Part shown: positions 7,707-14,652 of the stretch, piece after piece
How the letters are laid out: every line of letters begins with the position of its first letter
How positions within the stretch are numbered: position 1 is the stretch's first letter
Assembly: GCA_045651205.1 (NCBI GenBank)
Contig: JAZRSA010000059.1
Coordinates: forward strand, 1 to 32,114
Direction of reading: 5' to 3'
DNA from: UMGS1649 sp045651205
GTDB lineage: Bacteria; Bacillota; Clostridia; TANB77; CAG-465
Length of the DNA: 32,114 nucleotides
The notes under the pieces: generated by a model
Told to the model about the DNA's origin: nothing
What the model saw: only the letters and a program-made list of their open reading frames with translations
Databases searched by the model: none
Program-made: the position numbers and the translations under genes

Positions 7707-8525
7707 TTATTTTCCTCCTATCATAATAGTGTTTTTTCTTAATAACATTTTAACTAACCAATGTGTTATTATTTGAAGCACACTACCAATTAACCAATAT
7801 ATTCCTAGTGACAATGGCATTATATATGAAATATATCCTGAAAGTACTGGCATCATTGTCATCATACCCTTTTGTTGTTCCTTTTGTTCTTCTGTCATAT
7901 TACTACTTTTTTGAGTTAATTTGTTTTGAACTACTGCTAAAACTATAGATAACAATGGAACTATCATTATTATTGGATTAGCTCTTTTTTCTGCATCTTT
8001 AGCAAAAATATCTGACGGTTTATCACCAAAATCTAATCCTAAAAAATTCATATCTATAAGTTCATTTTTATCAGCTACTTCTATTTCATAAGCTTTAATT
8101 TCGTTATCTGTTACTTTTTCTTTTCCTAAATATTCTTGTGTATATGCAGCTAATTGATCATGTGGAACTTGCATTATATATGTTAAAGGTTGTTTTACTA
8201 TTGCAAATATTGCAAAAATCAAAGGAATTTGTATTAGCATTGATAAGCATCCACCTGCTGGATTTATCTTGTGCTCACTATACATTTTAGTAAGCTCTTC
8301 TGCCATTTTTTCTTTATCCCCTTTGTATTTTTCTCTAATTTCCTTTTCTAATGGAGCAACCTTCCCCATCTCTTGCATTGCCTTCTCTTGTTTATATGTA
8401 ACTGGGAACATCAATACTTTTGTTAATATTGTAAATATTATTATAGACAAACCATAGTTTTCACCAAAAATATTATATATTAATCGTATTAGAGCCCCTA
8501 GTATTTCCGCTATAAAATTAATCAT
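7707..8525 (-). CDS. yidC: YidC/Oxa1-family membrane protein insertase
   Basis: A 272-aa member of the short Gram-positive class. It inserts membrane proteins with or without SecYEG and in Bacillus is needed for SpoIIIA function. It shows a hydrophobic N-terminal segment, the conserved first core helix YGLSIIIFTILTKVLMFPVT (~24-43), a charged cytoplasmic hairpin (KVAPLEKEIREKYKGDKEKM) and the second core helix AGGCLSMLIQIPLIFAIFAIVKQ. After an extracytoplasmic loop (~120-180) come three more membrane segments, ending in a short basic tail (MLLRKNTIMIGGK). I see no lipobox cysteine at the N-terminus, unlike SpoIIIJ. Ribosome binding site AAGGAG precedes ATG 8525, and yidD lies 9 nt upstream. 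Confidence 0.95.
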   Translation of the reverse strand: MINFIAEILGALIRLIYNIFGENYGLSIIIFTILTKVLMFPVTYKQEKAMQEMGKVAPLEKEIREKYKGDKEKMAEELTKMYSEHKINPAGGCLSMLIQIPLIFAIFAIVKQPLTYIMQVPHDQLAAYTQEYLGKEKVTDNEIKAYEIEVADKNELIDMNFLGLDFGDKPSDIFAKDAEKRANPIIMIVPLLSIVLAVVQNKLTQKSSNMTEEQKEQQKGMMTMMPVLSGYISYIMPLSLGIYWLIGSVLQIITHWLVKMLLRKNTIMIGGK

Positions 8526-8534
8526 CTTTTCTCC

Positions 8535-8777
8535 TTAATCTAAATGGTCAACTCCACCCTGTTTAAAAGGGTGACATTTTAATACTCTTTTTATGCCTTT
8601 AAAACTACCTTTAATTATACCATATTTGTCAATAGCTTGTTTAGTATATTCTGAGCATGTAGGATAATAAATACATTTCTTTCCAAAATGTTTAGAAATA
8701 TGTTTTTGGTAAAAATTAATTAAATTAATTCCCGACTTCTTAGGAGCCGTTTTAAGCCATTTTAAAACCTTACCCAT
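8535..8777 (-). CDS. yidD: YidD, membrane protein insertion efficiency factor
   Basis: An 80-aa protein with the YidD core: IYYPTCSEYTKQAI (~36-49, conserved PTCSEY) and KRVLKCHPFKQGGVDHL (~63-79). The amphipathic N-terminus (LKWLKTAPKKSGINLINFYQ) is thought to lie on the inner membrane face. It assists YidC-dependent insertion. The start ATG 8777 overlaps the last 8 nt of rnpA with no strong ribosome binding site, which suggests translational coupling. It sits between rnpA and yidC, its conserved place. Confidence 0.94.
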   Translation of the reverse strand: MGKVLKWLKTAPKKSGINLINFYQKHISKHFGKKCIYYPTCSEYTKQAIDKYGIIKGSFKGIKRVLKCHPFKQGGVDHLD

Positions 8778-9120
8778 GTAACAACTCGTTTTTTATAAAT
8801 AAATCCCTCATTTCGTCTTTTACGACGTTAAACGATAAATTATCTATATCTATACCTTTCCTATATAAAATAACAATATTATATTGTTTTAAGATATCAT
8901 TTTCAAATAAATGATACGCTTCCCTCGCCCATCTCTTTAATTTATTTCTAACAACACTATTTCCATGTTTTTTACTAACACATATTCCGAGTCTATTTTC
9001 TCCTTCAATGTCGTTGCTTTTCTTTATATAAATCGCTAATCTTCTACCTGAAACATAACTCCCCTGTCTTAAAACCCTTTTAAAGTTAACGCTTCCTTTT
9101 AAAGATTTTGTATATCTCAT
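8770..9120 (-). CDS. rnpA: RnpA, protein subunit of ribonuclease P
   Basis: A 116-aa basic protein that assists the RNase P RNA in removing tRNA 5' leaders. The first segment RYTKSLKGSVNFKRVLRQGSYVSGRRLAIY matches the substrate-leader-binding cleft region. The RNR-type motif appears as GNSVVRNKLKRWAREAYH (~54-71), with the second R of RNR replaced by K, within family variation. AGGTG precedes ATG 9120 by about 8 nt. It follows rpmH after a hairpin terminator at 9162-9183. Confidence 0.95.
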   Translation of the reverse strand: MRYTKSLKGSVNFKRVLRQGSYVSGRRLAIYIKKSNDIEGENRLGICVSKKHGNSVVRNKLKRWAREAYHLFENDILKQYNIVILYRKGIDIDNLSFNVVKDEMRDLFIKNELLHG

Positions 9121-9154
9121 TTCTTCTCACCTATTATTATTTTAATTCATTTGG

Positions 9155-9183
9155 ATAAAAAAATAAAGGCTTGCGCCTTTATT
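9155..9183 (-). terminator. Terminator/attenuator between rpmH and rnpA
   Basis: AATAAAGGC (9162-9170) and GCCTTTATT (9175-9183) form a 9-bp stem with a TTGC loop. On the minus strand it is followed by a T-rich run (9155-9163). Partial termination here would let abundant rpmH mRNA exceed rnpA mRNA. Confidence 0.7.
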
Positions 9184-9205
9184 AAAAATATCCTATTTAA
9201 TTTAA

Positions 9206-9340
9206 TTAAGCTGTAAGTTTAGCTCTTCCTTTAGCTCTTCTAGCTTTTAAAACTTTTCTTGCAGAAGCAGTTTTCATTCTTTTTCTGAATCCATGTTCTT
9301 TCTTTTCTTGTCTATTTTTTGGTTGGAATGTCATTTTCAT
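9206..9340 (-). CDS. rpmH: 50S ribosomal protein L34
   Basis: A 44-aa, very basic protein. Its central HGFRKRMKTASARKVLKARR is near-identical to L34 everywhere, and the N-terminus MKMTFQPKNRQEKKE matches the usual MKRTYQPKxRxRxxxHG pattern. ATG 9340 is preceded by AGGAGGTG at about 9350-9357 (9-nt spacing). An in-frame ATG at 9334 would delete the conserved first two residues. A consensus promoter lies upstream at 9386-9414. It is the first gene of the leftward rpmH-rnpA-yidD-yidC-jag series. Confidence 0.97.
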   Translation of the reverse strand: MKMTFQPKNRQEKKEHGFRKRMKTASARKVLKARRAKGRAKLTA

Positions 9341-9385
9341 AATGTAGTACACCTCCTGTTAATTAGTCTACAAATTTCTGGTAAG

Positions 9386-9414
9386 ATTATAACACTTAGT
9401 TATGTAAATGTCAA
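9386..9414 (-). promoter_or_regulatory. Consensus housekeeping (sigma-A) promoter for rpmH
   Basis: On the minus strand TTGACA (9414-9409) and TATAAT (9391-9386) are both perfect hexamers with an ideal 17-bp spacer. Transcription should begin near 9379, giving a leader of about 40 nt that carries the AGGAGGTG site of rpmH. Confidence 0.9.
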
Positions 9415-9445
9415 CGCTTTTAAAAATATTTTTTTAAACAAAATA

Positions 9446-9480
9446 AAAAAGAGCAGAAATATATTATCTCTGCTCTTTTT
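9446..9480 (-). terminator. Bidirectional terminator downstream of the 158-aa orphan
   Basis: AAAAAGAGCAGA (9446-9457) pairs perfectly with TCTGCTCTTTTT (9469-9480) across an 11-nt loop. A/T tails on both sides give U-tracts in both directions. It lies 5 nt after the stop of the leftward orphan and insulates it from the rpmH promoter. Confidence 0.8.
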
Positions 9481-9485
9481 ATCGT

Positions 9486-9962
9486 CTAGAAGATATAATC
9501 ATAGGTTGCTTTGAAAAGTTGTTCGTAAGATACGAAGTTAGACTTTATGATAGGAGCTTTATACTCTATCATCTTGTAATTTACAGTATCACTTGCCGCG
9601 CCACGTGGATAAATCTTTGCATTCCCTGTTACAAGATCTACTACTTGTCTTTCTCCTCCTCTATCTATTGTATGTGTTTCCGGCATTATAGCAAAAGAAA
9701 CATTGCCCGTGATAGAAAAAGTGATAAATTCTCCTTCTCCATGCTTATAATCAAGTTCAAGATTAAATTCTTTTGCACCACATACAAGTTCCCAAAAAGT
9801 TAACTTGTATTTACCTTTGTTAGTATGCACCGCGTATTGCCCTAATCTAAAATCTTCACATTCAAAAAGATGTACGTTCCCTAGCCCAATACTCGGCATA
9901 AATTCCATAAGAAATTTTTTTATACTCCGATGAGCTAATCTTCTCCTTATTTTTCTAAACAT
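9486..9962 (-). CDS. Hypothetical 158-aa protein beside oriC
   Basis: A 158-aa protein of unrecognised family. It starts with a basic stretch (MFRKIRRRLAHRSIKKF). The rest looks like a mostly beta domain (GKYKLTFWELV, EGEFITFSITGNVSFAI, RQVVDLVTGNAKIYPRGAA) with no membrane segment or signal peptide. ATG 9962 has a GGGGGT ribosome binding site at about 9970-9975, and a strong terminator follows the stop, so it looks like a real single-gene unit. It occupies the gap between rpmH and the upstream DnaA boxes, where rpmH normally abuts the origin, and its promoter must lie in or next to oriC. I do not assign a function. Confidence 0.65.
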   Translation of the reverse strand: MFRKIRRRLAHRSIKKFLMEFMPSIGLGNVHLFECEDFRLGQYAVHTNKGKYKLTFWELVCGAKEFNLELDYKHGEGEFITFSITGNVSFAIMPETHTIDRGGERQVVDLVTGNAKIYPRGAASDTVNYKMIEYKAPIIKSNFVSYEQLFKATYDYIF

Positions 9963-10391
9963 TTTTATACCCCCAATTGTAAGTAATATTTATTTTTTTC
10001 ATACGTGAAATTATACTCTTTACACCTAAAATTGTCAACTTAATCTGTGGATAAGTGTATTTTATTCACTGTTTTAAAAAAGTTATCCACAGAGTTATCC
10101 ACAGGTTTTCCTTTAAAGTTATCCACAGGGTGTTTTTTAGATTACATATTTGTTTTACATAACATTTTTATTTAATATTTTAACATATTATTTTTGCCCG
10201 AAAGTATTGTATTTTTCTACATTTTCTGATATATTAATGCAAATAGTTATATCATGTTTTCGGGTAATATTTTAATCACATTCATTATGTAAAATAATAG
10301 TGCAAATTACCTGTAAAAATATATGAAGTTATTCACACCTGTGGATAACTCTGTGGATAACTTTTAGATTTATATAAAGGGGTGAGTATTT
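9963..10391. other. Upstream half of oriC (DnaA-box region before dnaA)
   Basis: A non-coding 429-bp stretch. Perfect DnaA boxes (TTATCCACA) lie at 10083-10091, 10095-10103 and 10119-10127, with inverse copies at 10046-10054, 10340-10348 and 10352-10360. A one-mismatch TTATTCACA is at 10329-10337. Between the clusters (10141-10320) is A/T-rich DNA with a 7-bp inverted repeat CCCGAAA/TTTCGGG at 10197-10203 and 10258-10264. The layout matches the incA/incB half of the B. subtilis bipartite origin, where DnaA also represses its own gene. Confidence 0.9.
10207..10235 (+). promoter_or_regulatory. Candidate dnaA promoter
   Basis: TTGTAT (10207-10212), a 17-bp spacer and TATATT (10230-10235) give a plausible sigma-A promoter about 150 nt before the dnaA start, between the two DnaA-box clusters. 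The inverted repeat CCCGAAA/TTTCGGG flanks it. The match is modest, and other A/T-rich hexamers are available. Confidence 0.35.
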
Positions 10392-11816
10392 TTGAGTGCA
10401 GATTTTATAAAAATATGGGAACAAGCTTTAGAAGCTATTAAAGAAGAAATTTCTCCAATTGGATATAAAACATTCATAGAAGTAATGGTACCAAGACTTT
10501 CAGATGAAAACACTATATGTTTTTTAGTTCCTTCGTCATACCATATAGAAGTTATTAATAGAAAATATATAGATCTTATATCTAATGCTTTAATAATATT
10601 AACTAATAAAAACTATATTATAACTTTTGAATCTAAAGAAATGGGCGGAAGCGAAGAAGAGGAAGATATAACTCCAGTTACTAGAGAAATAGTAAACAAT
10701 ACAAAAGATGAAACTACCAAAAAAGTAGAAAATATAACTCAACCTGTTGCAAATCCAATCAACAACAATAATAATAGTGCTGTAGATATAGGACTAAATC
10801 CTAAATACACCTTCGAAAACTATATTGTTGGTTCAAATAACAGATTTGCATATGCTGCAGCTAAAAACGTTGCAGAAAATCCTGGTGAAGTATACAATCC
10901 ATTATACATATATGGGGGAGTAGGACTAGGGAAAACTCACTTGATGCAAGGAATAGGGCATGCTATACAAGAAAATCATCCAAACCTTAACATCAGATAT
11001 ACAACTGGCGAAGGTTTCACTAACGAACTTGTAGCATCTATCATGAACGAGAAGATAGAGAATGCATCATTTAGAAATAAATATAGAAATATTGATGTAT
11101 TACTTATAGATGATATTCAATTCTTAGTAGGAAAGGCAAAATGCCAAGAAGAATTTTTCCACACTTTCAACACTTTATTCGAAAGTGGAAAACAAATTAT
11201 ACTAACAAGTGAAAAACCACCAAAAGATTTACACATGTTAGACGAAAGACTAAAAACACGTTTCGATATGGGACTTGCAGTAGATGTTCAAGCACCAGAT
11301 TATGAAACAAGACTTGCTATATTAAAGAAGAGAAGAGAAAAAGAAAGATATATGATTGATGATTCTGTTCTAATAAAGATAGCAACACAAGTAACTTCTA
11401 ATATCAGAGAACTAGAAGGTGTTTTTAACAAACTAAAAGCTTATACATCATTTACTAATAATGAATTAACTGATGAAATTATAGATAGTACTATTGAGTC
11501 AGTACTTGTAAAAGGATCAAAAGTTATAACAAGTAAGCTAATAATGCAAGTAGTTAGTAAGTTCTTTAATATAAAAGTAGTGGACTTATTAAGTTCAAAT
11601 CGTTCTAAAAACGTTGCATATCCAAGACAAATAGCAATGTACTTATGTAGAACAGTTATAAACATGACTTTTCCACAAATTGGACAAGATTTCGGTGGAA
11701 AAGACCATACAACAGTTATACATGCATGTGACAAAATTACAAAAGAATATATGTCAGATCCAAGCACAAAAGATTTAATAGACAATATCAAAAAATCGCT
11801 ATCTACCAATGGTTAG
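10392..11816 (+). CDS. dnaA: DnaA, chromosomal replication initiator
   Basis: A 474-aa AAA+ initiator with four domains. Domain I (1-~80) mediates oligomerisation. A low-complexity Asn/Thr-rich linker follows (domain II, ~85-134). Domain III contains LNPKYTFENYIVGSNN (135-150), Walker A GGVGLGKTH (~175-183) and Walker B LLIDDIQF (~237-244). Domain IV ends with the box-reading signature DFGGKDHTTVIHACDKI (~433-449). The start is TTG 10392, behind AAAGGGGTG (10376-10384) with 7-nt spacing. It is flanked by DnaA-box clusters on both sides, which implies autoregulation as well as origin firing. Confidence 0.98.
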   Translation: MSADFIKIWEQALEAIKEEISPIGYKTFIEVMVPRLSDENTICFLVPSSYHIEVINRKYIDLISNALIILTNKNYIITFESKEMGGSEEEEDITPVTREIVNNTKDETTKKVENITQPVANPINNNNNSAVDIGLNPKYTFENYIVGSNNRFAYAAAKNVAENPGEVYNPLYIYGGVGLGKTHLMQGIGHAIQENHPNLNIRYTTGEGFTNELVASIMNEKIENASFRNKYRNIDVLLIDDIQFLVGKAKCQEEFFHTFNTLFESGKQIILTSEKPPKDLHMLDERLKTRFDMGLAVDVQAPDYETRLAILKKRREKERYMIDDSVLIKIATQVTSNIRELEGVFNKLKAYTSFTNNELTDEIIDSTIESVLVKGSKVITSKLIMQVVSKFFNIKVVDLLSSNRSKNVAYPRQIAMYLCRTVINMTFPQIGQDFGGKDHTTVIHACDKITKEYMSDPSTKDLIDNIKKSLSTNG

Positions 11817-12054
11817 CGGGTTTTATTACAAAAATGTTACAAAACAATTATGGAATTATTACAAGAAATCGAGTTATCCACACAAACCTGTGAATATCCT
11901 GTGGATAGACTGTTGATAACTTCAAATTTTACAAATTATCCACAAAGTACAAATGTTCTGTGGATAAAAAATACAAGTTATCCACAAAGTTATCCACACT
12001 CGAAACACCTTATTTTTAGGCGTTTGTTGGACTTATCCCCGTAATCCACAGCAC

Positions 12055-12072
12055 CTACTACTACTACTACTA
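12055..12072. repeat. DnaA-trio: six perfect CTA triplets
   Basis: Six uninterrupted CTA repeats (12055-12072), read 3'-GAT-5' on the complementary strand, lie 4 nt (GCAC) after a DnaA box at 12042-12050 and run straight into the A/T tract. In B. subtilis such trios guide the DnaA filament from double-stranded boxes onto one strand during unwinding. Position and polarity match that model. Confidence 0.85.
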
Positions 12073-12110
12073 ATTATATATAGATTATATATATATTATT
12101 ATATTATAGT
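12073..12110. other. DNA unwinding element (A/T tract)
   Basis: Apart from a single G at 12083 and the first G at 12109, this stretch is made only of A and T (repeated TATATA and ATTATT). It follows the DnaA-trio directly, so it is the most likely site of first strand separation. Confidence 0.8.
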
Positions 12111-12159
12111 GGTGAAAAATTTTTATGGGGATAAGTTAAAAAAGTTGGAGGCAGAAAAA

Positions 12160-13260
12160 ATGAATTTTAAATGTAAAAAAGAAGATCTAATAATTGGTTT
12201 AAATAATGTAAGTAGAACAGTATCAACAAGAACTACTATGCCAATATTAGAAGGAGTACTAATTGAAACTTATGATAATAATATAAAGTTAACTACTAAT
12301 GATTTAGAAATAGGTAGTGAATATATAATACCAGCTGTTATTGAAGCATCAGGAAATACAGTTGTAGATTTAAAGACTTTTAATGAAATAATAAGAAAGA
12401 TAGAATCTGAAGATATTAGTTTTGAAATTAATAATGGAATATTTATTATTAAATCAACTAGTGGTGTATTTAAGTTATTAACACAAAATCCAGATGATTT
12501 TACAAGATTACCAGTATTTAGTGCTGAAAGAGAAATAAGCATTTCTGAAAAAATGTTTAAAGATATGGTTAAGAAAACAGTTTTTGCTACAAGTTCAGAT
12601 CCTAATAGACCTGTATACACAGGTGCACTTGTGGAAGTTGTGGATAACGAAGTAAGTGTAGTAGCACTTGATGGATTTAGAATGGCAGTTAGACGTGAAA
12701 GTCTAGAAAGACCAAGTATGTTTAAAGCAATTATACCAGCTAAAGCATTAACTGAAATAACAAAAACTTTATCTGATGATGAAGACGCTATGATAAAAAT
12801 TGGTTTAAATAAAAATCAAGCATTATTTAGAATGGGACCTTGTACTGTTATAAGTAGAATAATAGAAGGTGATTTCTTAAATTATAATAAAACATTACCT
12901 ACAGATATAGAAACAACAGTTAGAATAGGTAAGAAGACATTACTTGAAGCTTTAGAAAGAGTATCAATATTCTCTAAAGAAGATAAAAAAATACCAGTAA
13001 AGATTAATATGAGTTTAGATTTCTTCCAAATCTCTTGTGCAGGACAAGCAGGTGATGCTAAAGAAAGTGTTAACGCTGTAGTTTCTGGTAAAGATTTAGA
13101 AATTGGATTTAATCCAAGATACTTAATAGAAGCATTAAAAGTAATCGACGATGATGAAGTTAATTTAGAATTTTCATCTCCATTATTACCAGTTGTAATT
13201 AGACCACTTGCTGGAAGTGGATATGTATATATGGTATTGCCTTTAAAATTAAAAGATTAA
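12160..13260 (+). CDS. dnaN: DnaN, DNA polymerase III beta sliding clamp
   Basis: A 366-aa clamp protein made of three clamp domains of about 120 residues each. Recognisable segments include TTMPILEGVLIE, the domain-2 RPVYTGALVEVVD...VALDGFRMAVR and the C-terminal PLLPVVIRPL...YVYMVLPLKL, which is the hydrophobic groove and tail of the family. I chose ATG 12160 because GGAGG (12147-12151) is about 8 nt upstream and the protein then begins MNFKCKKEDLI like other clamps. A longer in-frame GTG start at 12109 would place coding sequence against the unwinding element. A perfect DnaA box lies inside the gene at 12639-12647. Confidence 0.97.
   Translation: MNFKCKKEDLIIGLNNVSRTVSTRTTMPILEGVLIETYDNNIKLTTNDLEIGSEYIIPAVIEASGNTVVDLKTFNEIIRKIESEDISFEINNGIFIIKSTSGVFKLLTQNPDDFTRLPVFSAEREISISEKMFKDMVKKTVFATSSDPNRPVYTGALVEVVDNEVSVVALDGFRMAVRRESLERPSMFKAIIPAKALTEITKTLSDDEDAMIKIGLNKNQALFRMGPCTVISRIIEGDFLNYNKTLPTDIETTVRIGKKTLLEALERVSIFSKEDKKIPVKINMSLDFFQISCAGQAGDAKESVNAVVSGKDLEIGFNPRYLIEALKVIDDDEVNLEFSSPLLPVVIRPLAGSGYVYMVLPLKLKD
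12639..12647 (-). other. Perfect DnaA box inside dnaN
   Basis: TGTGGATAA, the inverse of TTATCCACA, matches consensus at all nine positions. It lies ~570 bp beyond the DnaA-trio. It may be chance or may titrate DnaA near the origin. Confidence 0.5.
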
Positions 13261-13275
13261 TTTAAGGAGTAAATA

Positions 13276-14373
13276 ATGTATTTACAAAAATTAAAACTAA
13301 CTAATTTTAGAAATTATGAAAATCTTGAATTAGAGTTTGGTAATAATGTAAATGTTTTTGTTGGGGATAATGCACATGGAAAAACTAATATACTAGAGTC
13401 TATATATATAAGTGCTATTACTAAATCATATAGGACAGGGAAGGATATAGAGTGTATATCTTTTAATAAAGAGTTCTTTAGAAACGAACATACATATATA
13501 GATGAAAATAATAAAGATAAAAAAATAGAAGTTGAAGTTTTTCTAGATACTAACAATAAAAAGCAAATAAAAGAAGATAATCTTAAGGTGAATAAATATT
13601 CGGATTTTATAGGTAGAATACCAATTGTTGTATTTTCACCAGATAATATGAATATTGTTAAAGGTTCTCCGAATAATAGAAGAAAGTTTTTAGACATATT
13701 AATAAGTCAAATTTCTAAAAAGTATGTTATTTCTCTTCAAGAGTACAATAAATTAATTAAATTAAAGAATGATGTTCTTAAATTAGATAAAGATAAAATA
13801 GATTTCACATATTTAGATATAATTGATGAACAAATAGCAGAAAAAATAGAGTACATATCCACAAAAAGGAATGAATTTGTGGATAAAGTGGAAAACTCAG
13901 GCTCAAAAATCCAAAAAGAATTATCTAAAGGGGATGAAATATTAAATTTAAAATATATTTCTGAATTTGATAAAAAGAATAAAGAAGAAATATTAAACAT
14001 TTTATTAAAGTCTCGTGAGAATGATATTTTTAGAAAAACTTCTAATAAAACAATAGCACATGATGACTTTTTAGTTCTTGTAAACGATAAGGAAGTAAAT
14101 AAATATGGTTCGCAAGGACAAAATAGAACGTCATTGTTATCTCTAAAGTTAGCTGAGTTTGAAATATTAAAAGAAATAAAAGAAACAATACCATTAATAT
14201 TATTAGATGATGTTTTTTCTGAATTAGATAAAGGAAGAATAAATTATTTAATAGAATATTTAAAAGATTATCAAGTGTTTATAACTACTACTGAAATAGA
14301 TAGTATAGAAAAAATAGAAGATAAGACAATTTTTAAAGTTAAAAATGGAACAGTTGAAAAAATAAAAAATTAA
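13276..14373 (+). CDS. recF: RecF, DNA replication/repair ATPase
   Basis: A 365-aa SMC/ABC-like ATPase of the RecFOR pathway that helps load RecA at gaps. Walker A GDNAHGKTN (30-38), the signature-like motif GSQGQNRTSLLSLKLAE (in the C-terminal third) and Walker B IPLILLDDVFSELD are intact, with a short coiled-coil arm between. AAGGAG precedes ATG 13276, 15 nt after dnaN. The small S4-domain gene yaaA/rlbA, often placed between dnaN and recF in Bacilli, is absent. A perfect DnaA box (13878-13886) and a one-mismatch box (13855-13863) lie inside the gene. Confidence 0.97.
   Translation: MYLQKLKLTNFRNYENLELEFGNNVNVFVGDNAHGKTNILESIYISAITKSYRTGKDIECISFNKEFFRNEHTYIDENNKDKKIEVEVFLDTNNKKQIKEDNLKVNKYSDFIGRIPIVVFSPDNMNIVKGSPNNRRKFLDILISQISKKYVISLQEYNKLIKLKNDVLKLDKDKIDFTYLDIIDEQIAEKIEYISTKRNEFVDKVENSGSKIQKELSKGDEILNLKYISEFDKKNKEEILNILLKSRENDIFRKTSNKTIAHDDFLVLVNDKEVNKYGSQGQNRTSLLSLKLAEFEILKEIKETIPLILLDDVFSELDKGRINYLIEYLKDYQVFITTTEIDSIEKIEDKTIFKVKNGTVEKIKN
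13855..13886. other. Pair of DnaA boxes inside recF
   Basis: TGTGGATAA at 13878-13886 is a perfect inverse box. ATATCCACA at 13855-13863 has one mismatch in the opposite orientation, 14 bp away. Such convergent pairs can bind DnaA cooperatively; whether they do so here is unknown. Confidence 0.45.
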
Positions 14374-14397
14374 TGATAGAATGTCCTCGGTGATTAT

Positions 14398-14649
14398 ATG
14401 GAAATAGAAAAAAAGAAGAAAATAAGTAAAAAAATTATTTTAATTCCAGTTATAATAGTAGTAATATTACTTTTAATAATAATAGTAACCAATGTTATAT
14501 TTGTTTTAAAAAAAGATAGTTATGAAATTAGAAGTTATGACTGTTGTGGAGAGTTACCTCCAGGCATGACAATATTTGCTCCTTGTGGTTGTTCGGATGA
14601 AAACTTAACAATTTGGCAAAGAACTATACTTGTTTTAAGAGGTAAATAA
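14398..14649 (+). CDS. Small cysteine-containing single-pass membrane protein (first of pair)
   Basis: An 83-aa protein. Its lysine-rich N-terminus (EIEKKKKISKK) is followed by one long hydrophobic helix (~13-37). The tail is probably outside the membrane and carries four cysteines at 49, 50, 63 and 65 (YDCCGEL and APCGCSDE). The orientation follows from the positive-inside rule. No lipobox precedes the cysteines. GGTG before ATG 14398 is a weak ribosome binding site, and recF ends 24 nt upstream, so the gene probably reads from the recF transcript. I recognise no family. In Bacilli this slot holds remB/yaaB, which it does not resemble. Confidence 0.65.
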   Translation: MEIEKKKKISKKIILIPVIIVVILLLIIIVTNVIFVLKKDSYEIRSYDCCGELPPGMTIFAPCGCSDENLTIWQRTILVLRGK

Positions 14650-14652
14650 AAT

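Larger units (their letters stand above)
12031..12136. repeat. 10-bp perfect inverted repeat bracketing the unwinding module
   Basis: ACTTATCCCC at 12031-12040 is the exact reverse complement of GGGGATAAGT at 12127-12136. Each arm contains a near-DnaA box (TTATCCCCG on the left; TTATCCCCA on the minus strand at the right, one mismatch from TTATCCACA). Between the arms lie the last DnaA box, the six-triplet trio and the A/T tract. The arms face one another across 86 bp. Confidence 0.7.
11817..12159. other. Downstream half of oriC (dnaA-dnaN gap): DnaA boxes, trio and unwinding element
   Basis: Perfect TTATCCACA boxes lie at 11874-11882, 11936-11944, 11978-11986 and 11990-11998, with an inverse copy at 11959-11967. 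One-mismatch boxes are at 11900-11908, 11911-11919 and 12042-12050, and weaker ones at 11889-11897 and 12033-12041. After the last box come a short GC patch, six CTA triplets and an A/T-only tract, the same order as the B. subtilis unwinding region. Short open frames here are incidental; I see no gene. The dnaN ribosome binding site is at the right end. Confidence 0.93.

Noticed and set aside
9600..9612. CCACGTGG in the orphan gene beside oriC as parS
   Set aside because: Outer bases disagree with the parS consensus on both sides; likely codon chance.
9998..10012. TTCATACGTGAAAT near oriC as a parS site
   Set aside because: The centre is ATACGT, not CACGTG, so the palindrome is broken.
11850..12044. 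Open frame of 64 codons across the dnaA-dnaN gap
   Set aside because: It consists of translated DnaA boxes, has no ribosome binding site and is explained by the origin.
12109..12159. Upstream in-frame GTG as the dnaN start
   Set aside because: It would add 17 unusual residues and overlap the unwinding region, while GGAGG points to ATG 12160.
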